A stretch of DNA of 64,000 nucleotides. It comes from Cellulomonas hominis (GTDB lineage Bacteria; Actinomycetota; Actinomycetes; Actinomycetales; Cellulomonadaceae). A program made the translations under genes and the position numbers. The stretch spans positions 1-64,000 of the forward strand of contig NZ_CABEGA010000062.1 in assembly GCF_901521055.1 (NCBI RefSeq). Reading direction: 5' to 3'. Below are positions 17,095-25,405 of the stretch, one piece after another; within the stretch, counting starts at the first letter, position 1, and each line of letters begins with the position of its first letter. The notes under the pieces were generated by a model that searched no databases, was not told the DNA's origin, and saw nothing but the letters and a program-made list of their open reading frames with translations.

Positions 17095-18474
17095 TCAGCC
17101 TCGCGACAGCGCCCGGGCGAGGACGCCCGCCGCGACGGCGAGCCCGACGAGCACGACGCCCACCTCGTGGAACGCGGCGAGCGCGGCCGACCCGTCGCCG
17201 CCCGCCGCGGCGATCGAGCCGAGCACGCTCACCCCGACCGCACCACCGAGCCGCTGGACGATGTTGTACAGGGTGTTGCCGTCGGCGAGCTCGCGCTCCT
17301 GGAGCGGTGCGAGGAACGCGCTGAGCAGCGGCGTCGTGACGAACCCCGCGGCGAGAGCGCGGCCGCAGAGCATGATCGCGGTGGCCCACAGCGGCGTGTC
17401 CTGCGTGAGCAGCAGCATGACCCCGCTCGACGCGGCCAGCACCGCGAACCCGAGCGTCACGAGGGTGCGCAGCGGCAGGTGCTCCGAGATGCGCTGGCCC
17501 AGCGCGGTCCCCAGCCCCATGACGACGCCCTGGGGGAGCAGGGCGACCCCGGTCGCCAGCGCCGAGTGGCCCTGCACCTGCTGGGTGAACACGGGCATGA
17601 GGAACACGGTGCCGAAGGCGATGACCGACGCGAGGACCTGGAGCGCCAGGGCGAGGACGGACTGGCCGCCGCGGACGACGTCGAGCCGCACGGCGGGGGA
17701 CTCCCGGCGCACCGCCCACCGGACGTAGGCCGCGAGCAGGAGGACGCCGACGGCGAGCAGGGTGAGGGGCTGCGCCCGGCCCCACCCGTCCGCCGCGCCG
17801 CGGGTGGCGCCGAGAAGCACCGCGACCAGGCCGCCGGAGAGCAGGACGAACCCCGCCGGGTCGAACCGCGTGCCGCTGCGGGAGCGCTCACCGACGTCGC
17901 GCAGCCGCAGGGCGAGCAGCAGCCCGACGGCACCCACCGGCACGTTGACCAGGAACACCCACCGCCACCCGCCGGCGCCGATCAGGAGACCGCCGAGCGA
18001 GGGCCCGAGCGCCGGGGCCAGGAACAGCACGACGGCCGCCGACACGGGGACCGTGCCGCCACCGACGCCGTCCTTGCCGAGCAGGATGCTGAGGGCGAGC
18101 GGCACCAGGGGAGCACCGACGAAGCCCTGGACGACCCGGGCGGTGACGAGCAGCTCGATCGTCGGGGCGAGGGCGCACACCGCCGACACGACGACGAAGC
18201 ACGCCATGCTCACCAGGTAGACCCGCATCGTGCCGAACCGGCGCGAGGCGTACGCCGTGAGCGCGAGGCCCACCGCGAGCGACAGCAGGTAGCCGGACAC
18301 GACCCACTGGACGGTGTCGAGCCCGACCGCCAGGTCGTGCGCGATGTCCGGCACCGCGACGTTGACGATGCTCGAGTCGAGCATGCTCAGCGCGGGCCCG
18401 ACGAGCAGCCCGTAGCGCGCGACCGTGCCGAGCGTCGTGCCGGTGGTGCGTGCGTCCTCGCCGGCGACGGTCAC
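17095..18474 (-). CDS. MFS drug exporter, DHA2/EmrB type
   Basis: Membrane protein of 459 aa: LVGPALSMLDSSIVNVAVPD is the DHA2 first-helix motif, and VLFLAPALGPSLGGLLI the motif C-like stretch; RWVFLVNVPVGAVG is the conserved mid-protein signature of the EmrB/QacA group. The frame is open far upstream, but GTG 18474 is chosen because it overlaps the PadR stop (GTGA), giving translational coupling. The PadR protein upstream is therefore its likely regulator. Substrate is probably a drug or toxic metabolite. Confidence 0.92.
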   Translation of the reverse strand: MTVAGEDARTTGTTLGTVARYGLLVGPALSMLDSSIVNVAVPDIAHDLAVGLDTVQWVVSGYLLSLAVGLALTAYASRRFGTMRVYLVSMACFVVVSAVCALAPTIELLVTARVVQGFVGAPLVPLALSILLGKDGVGGGTVPVSAAVVLFLAPALGPSLGGLLIGAGGWRWVFLVNVPVGAVGLLLALRLRDVGERSRSGTRFDPAGFVLLSGGLVAVLLGATRGAADGWGRAQPLTLLAVGVLLLAAYVRWAVRRESPAVRLDVVRGGQSVLALALQVLASVIAFGTVFLMPVFTQQVQGHSALATGVALLPQGVVMGLGTALGQRISEHLPLRTLVTLGFAVLAASSGVMLLLTQDTPLWATAIMLCGRALAAGFVTTPLLSAFLAPLQERELADGNTLYNIVQRLGGAVGVSVLGSIAAAGGDGSAALAAFHEVGVVLVGLAVAAGVLARALSRG

Positions 18475-18989
18475 GGCCGCTCCGCCTCGGAGCGCAGGGC
18501 GTCGAGCCACCGCAGCTCCTGCTCCAGGCGGTCGACGAGCTGCTCCTGCGCGCGGCGGCGCCACGGCCGGGCAGGTCCCGGCGCCGGCCCGGCGAGCAGT
18601 CCCTGCACCTGGGCGAGCGCCTGCTCGACGACCTCGCGTCGCACGCCGAGGACGTCGAGCCGTGCCGGGACCGGCAGCTCGTCGAAGAAGCTGACGCGGA
18701 GCAGGAACTCCTCGTCGTCGTCCGCGAGCTCGCGGGGGAGCGTCGACACCAGGTCGATCAGCAGCGCCCGGCCGGACTCCGTGATCGTGTAGACGTTGCG
18801 CGGCGGGCGGCCCTCCTGCTGCTCCACGGCCTTGGTCACCGCGCCGTCGCGCTCCAGCCGCCGCAGCGCGGGGTACAGCGCGTTGTTGTTGACCGGCGCG
18901 ATCGAGGGGCGCCGGATCCGGTTCTTGAGCTCGTAGCCGTGGACCGGCCCGCCCCGCAGCACGCTGAGTGCGTAGATCTCCACCGTCAT
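18471..18989 (-). CDS. PadR-family regulator
   Basis: Regulator of 172 aa. The winged helix is N-terminal: IYALSVLRGGPVHGYELKNR, then NNNALYPALRRLERDGAV and RNVYTITESGRALL. The C-terminal part (VSFFDELPVPARLDVL, QELRWLDALRSEAE) is the helical dimerisation domain. Start ATG 18989. It is coupled to the MFS exporter by a four-base overlap, a frequent arrangement for PadR-controlled efflux. The 30-bp palindrome at 18991-19020, directly upstream of the start, is the probable operator. Confidence 0.93.
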   Translation of the reverse strand: MTVEIYALSVLRGGPVHGYELKNRIRRPSIAPVNNNALYPALRRLERDGAVTKAVEQQEGRPPRNVYTITESGRALLIDLVSTLPRELADDDEEFLLRVSFFDELPVPARLDVLGVRREVVEQALAQVQGLLAGPAPGPARPWRRRAQEQLVDRLEQELRWLDALRSEAERP

Positions 18990-18990
18990 T

Positions 18991-19020
18991 CGTCCACCGT
19001 AACCTAGGTCGAACTGGACG
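18991..19020. promoter_or_regulatory. PadR operator candidate (30-bp interrupted palindrome)
   Basis: CGTCCA-N5-ACCTAGGT-N5-TGGACG, all arms sharing one centre at 19005/19006. It begins one base upstream of the PadR ATG and contains TAGGTT on the gene's strand, a possible -10 hexamer. Confidence 0.65.
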
Positions 19021-19062
19021 GACCCGGATGTCCCCCGAACGGACGTCGGTAGGCTCGCGGGC

Positions 19063-19998
19063 GTGACGCACCTGGTCGGGGACATGGACGGGACCTCGCT
19101 CCACCCCGCCGGCCGGCAGCCGCGGTTCGCGGTGATCGGACCCGGCGCGATCGGCACCACCATCGCCGCCGCCCTGCACGAGCGAGGCCGGACCCCGCTG
19201 GTCGCCGGCCGCACGCCGGCGCGCGAGCTCCGGCTCGAGTCCGAGCAGGGGGACGTGGTCGTGCCCGGACCGGTCCGCACCGACCCGGACGGCGTTCGCG
19301 AGCCGGTCGACGTCGTCTTCCTCGCGGTCAAGGCGACGCAGACGGCGTCCGCCACGCCCTGGCTCGCGGCGCTGTGCGGTCCGGGGACTGTCGTCTGCGT
19401 GCTGCAGAACGGCGTGGAGCAGGTCGACACCGTGACGCCGCTCGTCCGCGGAGGCGTCGTCGTGCCGGCCGTGGTCTGGTTCCCTGCGGTCCGCGAGCCC
19501 GGCGGCGCCGTCCGCCTCCTGGCCGACCCGCGCCTCACCGTGCCGGACGCCCCCGGGTCCGCGACGATCGGCGCTGCGCTGGACGGGACCCGCTGCGCGG
19601 TGGAGGTCGCCGCCGACTTCCCGACGATGGCGTGGCGGAAGCTCCTGCAGAACGCGGCGGCCGGGCTCATGGCGATCACCGGCCGGCGTTCGGGCGTGTT
19701 CCGCCGCGAGGACATGGGCGGTCTGACCCTCGCCTACCTCGCCGAGTGCCTCGCGGTCGCGCGGGCGGAGGGCGCACACCTGGGGGACGACGAACCCCGG
19801 CGGATCCTTGACGCGTTCCGAGCGTCCCCGGCCGACCGGGGGACCTCGATCCTCGCCGACCGCGAGAACGGGCGACCGCTCGAGTGGGACATCCGCAACG
19901 GCGTCGTCCAGCGACGCGGCAGGGAGCTCGGCATCCCGACGCCGATCAGCGACGTCCTGGTGCCGCTGCTCGCCGCCACGAGCGACGGGCCGGGCTGA
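19063..19998 (+). CDS. Ketopantoate reductase-like oxidoreductase (ApbA/PanE family)
   Basis: NADPH-dependent reductase of 311 aa. The Rossmann motif is VIGPGAIGTTIAAAL (residues about 24-38); conserved lysines appear in FLAVKATQT and WRKLLQNAAAG, and the late DRENGRPLEWDIRNG contains the conserved Glu. These match 2-dehydropantoate 2-reductases, which reduce ketopantoate in pantothenate synthesis, but paralogs with other substrates are common. GTG 19063 is supported by TAGGCT ending 7 nt upstream; ATG 19084 is an alternative. Stands alone, so pantoate synthesis is not proven. Confidence 0.82.
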   Translation: MTHLVGDMDGTSLHPAGRQPRFAVIGPGAIGTTIAAALHERGRTPLVAGRTPARELRLESEQGDVVVPGPVRTDPDGVREPVDVVFLAVKATQTASATPWLAALCGPGTVVCVLQNGVEQVDTVTPLVRGGVVVPAVVWFPAVREPGGAVRLLADPRLTVPDAPGSATIGAALDGTRCAVEVAADFPTMAWRKLLQNAAAGLMAITGRRSGVFRREDMGGLTLAYLAECLAVARAEGAHLGDDEPRRILDAFRASPADRGTSILADRENGRPLEWDIRNGVVQRRGRELGIPTPISDVLVPLLAATSDGPG

Positions 19999-20058
19999 GG
20001 ACGACGACGCTCCGCGGCGCCGACCCAACGTTTCAGCGGGCCCACGACTTGTAGAGGC

Positions 20059-20568
20059 ATGAGACCGACACGGCGGGACGAGCCGCCGCCCGACTTCGCG
20101 GCCTGGTACGCCACCGAGCTGCCGCGCACCTGCCGCACCCTCACGCTCGCCGTGGGCGACCCGGGGCTCGCCGAGGAGGCCGCCGCCGAGGCGTTCGCCC
20201 GCGCGCTCAACGCCTGGGACGCCGTGAGCCGCATGGACCGCCCCGCGTCGTGGGTGTACACGGTGGCGCTGAACGAGGTCCGCCGCACGTGGCGTCGCGC
20301 GCCGCTCGAGCGCCGCTACGTCGCGCGGCTGCGGGACGAGCGCGTCCCACCACCCGCCCCGCCCGACGACGCGCTCTGGCGCGCGGTCGCCGCGCTCCCG
20401 CCCCGCACGCGCACCGCGGTCGCGCTGCGCTACGTCGCCGACCTGACCGAGCCGCAGGTCGCCGACGCCATGAACATCTCCCGCGGCACCGTCGCGTCCA
20501 CCCTGTCCGACGCCCGCCGGCGGCTCGCCGCCGCGCTGGGCCCCACCCGTGAGGAGCTCGCCCGATGA
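20059..20568 (+). CDS. ECF-type RNA polymerase sigma factor
   Basis: Sigma-70 family protein of 169 aa. Region 2: FAAWYATELPRTCRTLTL, GLAEEAAAEAFARALNAWD, ASWVYTVALNEVRRTWRR. Region 4: AVAALPPRTRTAVALRYV and VADAMNISRGTVASTLSDAR. Start ATG 20059. Its stop overlaps the next gene (ATGA), so the two are co-translated. The partner is a single-pass membrane protein without the zinc anti-sigma motif. The sigma factor's signal is unknown. Confidence 0.92.
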   Translation: MRPTRRDEPPPDFAAWYATELPRTCRTLTLAVGDPGLAEEAAAEAFARALNAWDAVSRMDRPASWVYTVALNEVRRTWRRAPLERRYVARLRDERVPPPAPPDDALWRAVAALPPRTRTAVALRYVADLTEPQVADAMNISRGTVASTLSDARRRLAAALGPTREELAR

Positions 20569-21692
20569 GCACCGACCCCCTGTCCCGGCTCGCCGACCTC
20601 GAGACGGCCAGCCCCGTCCCCGACCTCGCGGCGGTGCAGCGCCGTGCCCGGGCCCTGCGGACGGCCCGCCGACGCACGCGCCTGACCGTGGGGACGGTCG
20701 GCCTCGCCGCCGTGCTGACGGTCGGCGGCGTCGTCGTGCCGCAGCTGGGCGGACAGACGCCCGGAGTGCCCGGCGCGCCGGCCGTCGCCCTGGCGCTGGG
20801 CGTCGCACCCGCTCGCGCCTCCGACGCGGCCACCGGCTGCGGCTCCGGCTACGCCGAGTGGGCCGACCCCGACGAGTGGGCTGCCGACAGCCGCGTCACC
20901 CGCGCGGCGACCCTGCTCGGGGACGCCCCGTGGCCGCTCGCGAGCGTCGGCGTGCACGGCCAGACCATGGACTGCCCGGACGCCATGCCCGTCGCGGTGC
21001 TGCTCGACACCGACCCGCTGCGGGGGATCGCCGTGTACGCCGACGTGGCGGACCCGTTCCCCGCCGGCACCGACGGGGTCACGGACGTCAGCGTCCGAGG
21101 CGTCGACGGGCGGCTGCGTGACCTCGGCGCCGGCATCCTCATGACCTGGGTCGACGAGGCCGGGGTCCGGTGGCTCGTCAACGGCAGCGGGATGACCGCC
21201 GACGACCTGGTCGCCGTCGTCGACGGGCTCGCCGTCGACGGCGTCCACGTCGACGCCGCGTCCGCACCCGCCGCCTACGAATGGGTCCCCGTCCCGGACG
21301 GACCCGCCGACCGCACCACGCGCACCTGGTGGGTCACCTACGGCGAGACGGCGTCCGTCGAGAGCTCCGACGGCACGGCGGAGCCGCCCCGCGGTGGCGG
21401 GGTGGAGCTGCAGGCACAGCTCGCGACCGCACCGCCGGAGGTCGCGGTGAGCTACTGGGCGCAGGAGACCGTGCTGGTCGACGTCGGCGGTCACCGGGCC
21501 GTGTTCAGCCCCTGGGGCGACCCCGACTCCGACGTGGGCGGGTGGCTGAGCTGGCAGGCCGACGGTGTCCGCTACACGGTGTCGGGCGCGCTGCCGGTCG
21601 AGGAGCTCGCGGACCTCGCCCGCCGCACGGTGCCCGCGGACGTCACGGACCCGCGGTTCGCGGGACTGCCGGTGCTGCCGGGCGTGAGCTGA
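20565..21692 (+). CDS. Single-pass membrane protein, putative ECF partner
   Basis: Protein of 375 aa, translationally coupled to the ECF sigma factor. Residues 1-40 are cytosolic (PLSRLADLETASPVPDLAAV then an Arg-rich stretch), followed by one hydrophobic helix (LTVGTVGLAAVLTVGGVVVP) and a roughly 300-residue extracytoplasmic part with several WxxxG/D-rich segments and few cysteines. There is no HxxxCxxC zinc anti-sigma motif. Position and topology fit an anti-sigma or signal-sensing role, but this is inference. No domain recognised. Confidence 0.8.
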   Translation: MSTDPLSRLADLETASPVPDLAAVQRRARALRTARRRTRLTVGTVGLAAVLTVGGVVVPQLGGQTPGVPGAPAVALALGVAPARASDAATGCGSGYAEWADPDEWAADSRVTRAATLLGDAPWPLASVGVHGQTMDCPDAMPVAVLLDTDPLRGIAVYADVADPFPAGTDGVTDVSVRGVDGRLRDLGAGILMTWVDEAGVRWLVNGSGMTADDLVAVVDGLAVDGVHVDAASAPAAYEWVPVPDGPADRTTRTWWVTYGETASVESSDGTAEPPRGGGVELQAQLATAPPEVAVSYWAQETVLVDVGGHRAVFSPWGDPDSDVGGWLSWQADGVRYTVSGALPVEELADLARRTVPADVTDPRFAGLPVLPGVS

Positions 21693-21715
21693 TCGGCGCC
21701 GGCGGAGCCCGCGCG

Positions 21716-21753
21716 GCCCTCCTGACGACCGTGCCCGCGGTGGTCAGGAGGGC
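21716..21753. terminator. Bidirectional terminator hairpin
   Basis: GCCCTCCTGAC pairs with GTCAGGAGGGC (11-bp stem, 16-nt loop). It lies between the convergent ends of the membrane protein gene and the DUF1232 gene and overlaps the last codons of the latter. Confidence 0.75.
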
Positions 21754-22175
21754 GCCTGCGCCCCGGGGGCCGGCAGGCGGGCGAGCCGGCGCACCGCGGC
21801 CAAGCCGTCGGCGCTGCCCGGCCAGTGCCGCTCCAGCGCCCCCGCGCCCGAGCGCCGGACCACCGCGCGCAGCACCAGCGCGACGACCACCGCGTCGTCC
21901 GCGAAGCCGATCACCGGGATGACGTCCGGCACCAGGTCGAACGGCAGGGCGAGGTACGCCATCAGCAGCCACAGCCGGACGCGGACGCCGCGGGGGAGCG
22001 AGGGGTCCCCGGCGAGCCGGCGGACCAGCCGCAGCACGTCGGGCAGCAGCCGCAGCGCCTCACGCGCCGCGCCCTCCTCGGGGCGCCCGACCCACAGGGC
22101 GACGACCAGCGCGAGCCACAGGAGCAGGACGCCGCCGGCGACGGCCAGCGTCCAGGTCACCAGTGCGTGGTCCAC
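21744..22175 (-). CDS. DUF1232 (YkvA-type) membrane protein
   Basis: Protein of 143 aa. An N-terminal helix (TLAVAGGVLLLWLALVVALW) is followed by the DUF1232 core LMAYLALPFDLVPDVIPVIG-FADDAVVVALVLRAVVR, which has the typical LxPxDxxPD and DD residues. Start is GTG 22175. The 3' end forms part of a hairpin with the convergent gene. The family is widespread and of unknown function. Confidence 0.88.
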   Translation of the reverse strand: MDHALVTWTLAVAGGVLLLWLALVVALWVGRPEEGAAREALRLLPDVLRLVRRLAGDPSLPRGVRVRLWLLMAYLALPFDLVPDVIPVIGFADDAVVVALVLRAVVRRSGAGALERHWPGSADGLAAVRRLARLPAPGAQAPS

Positions 22176-22221
22176 GGGGTCGAGTGTCGGGGTCAGGGCG
22201 CGTCGTCCGCGACCCGGAGCG

Positions 22222-22713
22222 TCACGGCGCCGGGCGGTCGATGGCCTCCGCGGAGGTCAGGTTCGCCTCCAGGTCGGCGAGTGCGGCGAGGATCTCCGTG
22301 ACGCGGTCGCCGGGCAGATCGCCGGCCGTGGTCCGCTCGAGGGTCGCCCAGGCGTCCGAGACCTTCTGACGGAGCGCGAAGGCGGCCTCCGTCGGGTGGA
22401 CGATCACGACGCGGCCGTCGGTGGGCGACGGCTCGCGCCGGACGAGCCCGGCCTTGGCGAGGCGGGCGATGCTCCGCGCCATCGTCGGCGCGTCGGAGTC
22501 GAGGGTCTGGACCAGATCGACCTGACGCTGCGGCCCGTCCCGCCACAGCGTCATGAGCACGAGCTCCTGCCCGGGTCGGAGCCCGGCGTCGCGGAGCAGG
22601 CGGCCGGCGAGCGCCTTGTGGAGCCGCGCCAGCCTAAACACGGCGTAGCTCAGGGGGTGCTCGTCGAGGCCCGTCGGTTCGTCCACTCCAGGAGCGTACG
22701 TGCTCACCGCCAC
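22222..22713 (-). CDS. MarR-family regulator
   Basis: Winged-helix regulator of 163 aa: RDAGLRPGQELVLMTLWRDG, VDLVQTLDSDAPTMARSIAR, LAKAGLVRREPSPTDGRVVI (recognition helix and wing with the DxR motif). Start GTG 22713, or GTG 22707 as an alternative. Divergent from the old yellow enzyme gene, with a TGTTCGAACA palindrome between. It most likely represses that enzyme and itself and responds to an electrophile or oxidant, which is inference. Confidence 0.92.
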   Translation of the reverse strand: MAVSTYAPGVDEPTGLDEHPLSYAVFRLARLHKALAGRLLRDAGLRPGQELVLMTLWRDGPQRQVDLVQTLDSDAPTMARSIARLAKAGLVRREPSPTDGRVVIVHPTEAAFALRQKVSDAWATLERTTAGDLPGDRVTEILAALADLEANLTSAEAIDRPAP

Positions 22714-22731
22714 GCGGTCGGTCCCGGAAGT

Positions 22732-22773
22732 TGTTCGAACAGGGAATTTCCCGCGCCAGTAGTTGTTCGGCTA
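22732..22773. promoter_or_regulatory. MarR operator region for the divergent OYE gene
   Basis: Perfect palindrome TGTTCGAACA (22732-22741), followed by a TTGTTCGG half-site (22763-22770) within a locally AT-richer stretch. The region lies between the MarR and old yellow enzyme starts. Confidence 0.65.
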
Positions 22774-22805
22774 AGTGTTCTGGTCCCACGACAAGGAGCA
22801 CTCCG

Positions 22806-23915
22806 ATGACCGACCGCCCGACCACCGCCTTCCAGCCGATCACGGCGGGGAGCCTCCAGCTCCGCAACCGCGTCGTCATGGCGCCCATGACGCGCAGCCG
22901 CGCGTACGGCAACCGCGCCACCGCGGAGATGGCCACCTACTACGCCCAGCGCGCCGGCGCCGGGCTCATCGTCACCGAGGGCATCCAGCCCAGCCCCGTC
23001 GGGCAGGGCTACCCGGACACGCCCGGCCTGCACGCGCCCGAGCAGGTGGAGGCGTGGCGCGTCGTCACCGACGCGGTGCACGCCGCAGGCGGCGCGATCG
23101 TGGCCCAGCTGATGCACACGGGGCGGGTGGGGCACCCGAGCACCACCGAGGCGGCCGGCCACGGGCCGCTGACGCCCGTCGGGCCGTCGGCCGTGCGGGC
23201 GGCCGGGCAGGTCTTCACCCCGACGGGTCTGCACGACCACGTCACTCCTCGTGAGCTCACCGAGGACGACATCGCCGCCACGACCGCCGACTTCGCGTCC
23301 GCGGCCCGCAACGCGGTCGCCGCCGGGTTCGACGGGGTCGAGGTCCACGGCGCCAACGGCTACCTGCTCCACCAGTTCCTGTCCACGAACGCCAACCGGC
23401 GCACCGACCGGTGGGGCGGCAGCCCGGAGAACCGGGCCCGCTTCACTCTCGACGTGGTCGCCGCGGTGACCGAGGCCGTCGGCGCGGACCGCACCGGCCT
23501 GCGCATCTCCCCGGCCAACGGCCTGGGGGACACCGTCGAGTCCGACCACGTGCAGACGTACACGCACCTCGTGCGCGAGCTGAGCCGGTACGGGCTCGCC
23601 TACCTGCACCTGGTCGAGGCGGGCGACCCGGACCTGACGCCCGTCGTGCGCGACCTCTGGCCCGGGGTGCTGATCCTGAACCCCGCGACCCCGGACCCGC
23701 TGGACCACCCGAGCCGCCTGGACCTGGTCGAGCGGGGTGCTGCCGACCTGATCTCGTTCGGCCGGCTGTTCATCGCCAATCCCGACCTCCCCGACCGGCT
23801 GGCGACCGGCGCGGCCCTGATGCTCCCGGACATGTCCCGGGCCTACGGCGGCGACCACCGCGGCTACACCGACTACCCGACCCTGACGGCCTCGGCATCA
23901 GCAGCGACCGTCTGA
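22806..23915 (+). CDS. Old yellow enzyme family alkene/quinone reductase (NADH:flavin oxidoreductase)
   Basis: FMN-dependent reductase of 369 aa that reduces activated C=C bonds. The TIM barrel starts AFQPITAGSLQLRNRVVMAP-MTRSR; AQLMHTGRVGH, FDGVEVHGANGYLLHQFL and RTDRWGGSPENRARF are the classic OYE segments with the substrate-binding His-Gly-Ala-Asn and flavin-contact Arg residues. SFGRLFIANPDLPDRL is the C-terminal phosphate site. ATG 22806 has AAGGAGC upstream. Divergent from a MarR gene that likely controls it. Resembles NemA/xenobiotic reductases. Confidence 0.95.
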   Translation: MTDRPTTAFQPITAGSLQLRNRVVMAPMTRSRAYGNRATAEMATYYAQRAGAGLIVTEGIQPSPVGQGYPDTPGLHAPEQVEAWRVVTDAVHAAGGAIVAQLMHTGRVGHPSTTEAAGHGPLTPVGPSAVRAAGQVFTPTGLHDHVTPRELTEDDIAATTADFASAARNAVAAGFDGVEVHGANGYLLHQFLSTNANRRTDRWGGSPENRARFTLDVVAAVTEAVGADRTGLRISPANGLGDTVESDHVQTYTHLVRELSRYGLAYLHLVEAGDPDLTPVVRDLWPGVLILNPATPDPLDHPSRLDLVERGAADLISFGRLFIANPDLPDRLATGAALMLPDMSRAYGGDHRGYTDYPTLTASASAATV

Positions 23916-23937
23916 TCAGACCCCTCTCGAGACACGA

Positions 23938-23973
23938 CCCGGGTGGCTGCGGTGGCTCGCCGCAGCACCCGGG
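23938..23973. terminator. Bidirectional terminator hairpin
   Basis: CCCGGGTG-g-CTGCGG pairs with CCGCAG-CACCCGGG (14 bp with one bulge, 7-nt loop). It lies in the 62-bp gap between the convergent OYE and MarR genes. Confidence 0.8.
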
Positions 23974-23977
23974 GCCG

Positions 23978-24475
23978 TCACTGCGGTCGCCAGCCGCCGT
24001 CGTCCCGGACGGCCCGGCTGATCCGCTGGCTGATCTCCCGCAGCTGCCGGGCCTGCCGCGCCGTGAGGCGGTCGAGGACGAGCCGGTGGACGACTTCCAC
24101 GTGGCCGGGCGTCGCGCTCCGCACCTTCTCCGCCCCGAGGTCGGTGAGGACGGCCAGGGTGTAGCGCCCGTCGGCCGGGTCCGGTGTGCGGCGCAGCCAG
24201 CCCTGGGTCTCCAGCCGGGTGGCCGCGCGGGACAGCCGCGACAGGGTGCTGTTGGCGTATCCCGCCAGGACGCTCATCCGCAGCGTGCGGTCGGGCGCCG
24301 TGGCCAGCGCGTACAGGACGCCGTACTCGAAGTGGGAGAGCTGCGCGTCGCGCTGGAGCTGGCCGTCCAGCGCAGCCGGCAGCCACTCCAGGACCGTCGC
24401 CAGGGCGGCCCACGTCTCGAGCTCCTCACCCGTGAGCTCCGTGGGCGCGCTCGTGGGGGCATCGGGGTCCGGCAT
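23978..24475 (-). CDS. MarR-family regulator
   Basis: Protein of 165 aa: LSHFEYGVLYALATAPDRTL, AGYANSTLSRLSRAATRLET (recognition helix), LRRTPDPADGRYTLAVLTDLG (wing), then VHRLVLDRLTARQARQLREI for dimerisation. Start ATG 24475. Divergent from a short-chain dehydrogenase, across a 19-bp inverted repeat that carries two MarR-like boxes. Likely represses the SDR and itself. Confidence 0.92.
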   Translation of the reverse strand: MPDPDAPTSAPTELTGEELETWAALATVLEWLPAALDGQLQRDAQLSHFEYGVLYALATAPDRTLRMSVLAGYANSTLSRLSRAATRLETQGWLRRTPDPADGRYTLAVLTDLGAEKVRSATPGHVEVVHRLVLDRLTARQARQLREISQRISRAVRDDGGWRPQ

Positions 24476-24519
24476 GGCGGTCAGCCTACGCGGACACGGC
24501 CGCCGATGGTGGTGTGATG

Positions 24520-24569
24520 ACTTGCCCAAGCAAGTGCTACGTTCGTCTGCAGCACTTGCTTGGGCAAGT
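24520..24569. promoter_or_regulatory. 19-bp perfect inverted repeat with two MarR boxes
   Basis: ACTTGCCCAAGCAAGTGCT (24520-24538) and its exact reverse complement (24551-24569), 12 bp apart. Each arm is itself near-palindromic: ACTTGC-N4-GCAAGT and CACTTGC-N4-GCAAGTG. It sits between the divergent MarR and SDR genes. Confidence 0.85.
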
Positions 24570-24595
24570 GAGACGACGGGAACGGGAGAGCAGCG

Positions 24596-25387
24596 GTGGA
24601 TCTGGATCTGGTGGGGAAGCGGGCGTTCGTGAGCGGGTCGACGCAGGGCATCGGCTACGCGATCGCCGAGGCGCTGCTGGCCGAGGGGGCGGAGGTGGTC
24701 GTCAACGGGCGGAGCCAGGACCGGGTGCAGACGGCGGTGCGTTCGCTCGAGGCCGCCGTCCCGGGCGCCACGGTCTCCGGTGCCGCGGCCGACTTCGCGG
24801 ACCCCGCACAGGTCAGGCGGCTGCTCGGGTCGCTGGGGGAGGTCGACGTCCTCGTCAACAACGTGGGCGTCTTCGGCGTCGGCGCGTTCGAGGACGTCGC
24901 CGACGAGGAGTGGCAGCGGTACTTCGACGTCAACGTCATGAGCGGCGTGCGCCTCTCCCGGCACGTGCTCCCGGGCATGCTCGCGCGCGGCTGGGGCAGG
25001 ATCATCTTCATCAGCAGCGAGTCCGGCGTGGACGTGCCGTCCGACATGCTGCCCTACGGGATGTCCAAGGCGGGGACGCTGGCACTCGGCAACGGCCTGG
25101 CCAAGCTCACCCGGGGGACCGGCGTCACCGTGAACACGATCCTCGGCGGCCCGACGTACTCCGACGGCGTCGCCCGGGCCGTCGAGGACATCTCCCGCGC
25201 GCAGGGCGTGCCCGTGGACGACATGAAGAGCGCGATCGCGGCCTCGAACGCGACCTCGCTGCTGCAGCGGTTCATCGAGCCGGCCGAGATCGCCAGCCTC
25301 GCCACCTACCTGGCGAGCCCCGTCTCCTCCGCCACCAACGGCGCCGCCCTGCGCGCCGACGGAGGAGTCCTCACGACGATCCTCTGA
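24596..25387 (+). CDS. Short-chain dehydrogenase/reductase
   Basis: Classical SDR of 263 aa. Cofactor site SGSTQGIGYAIAEALL, NNVGVFG for the NAG-type motif, and catalytic IFISSESGVD with YGMSKAG (Ser, Tyr, Lys all present). C-terminal ATYLASPVSSATNGAALRAD-GG is the standard family end. Start GTG 24596 behind GGGAGAG. Divergent from MarR and likely induced when the regulator leaves the inverted repeat. Substrate unknown. Confidence 0.93.
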   Translation: MDLDLVGKRAFVSGSTQGIGYAIAEALLAEGAEVVVNGRSQDRVQTAVRSLEAAVPGATVSGAAADFADPAQVRRLLGSLGEVDVLVNNVGVFGVGAFEDVADEEWQRYFDVNVMSGVRLSRHVLPGMLARGWGRIIFISSESGVDVPSDMLPYGMSKAGTLALGNGLAKLTRGTGVTVNTILGGPTYSDGVARAVEDISRAQGVPVDDMKSAIAASNATSLLQRFIEPAEIASLATYLASPVSSATNGAALRADGGVLTTIL

Positions 25388-25405
25388 ACCCGTGGGCCGC
25401 AGCGG

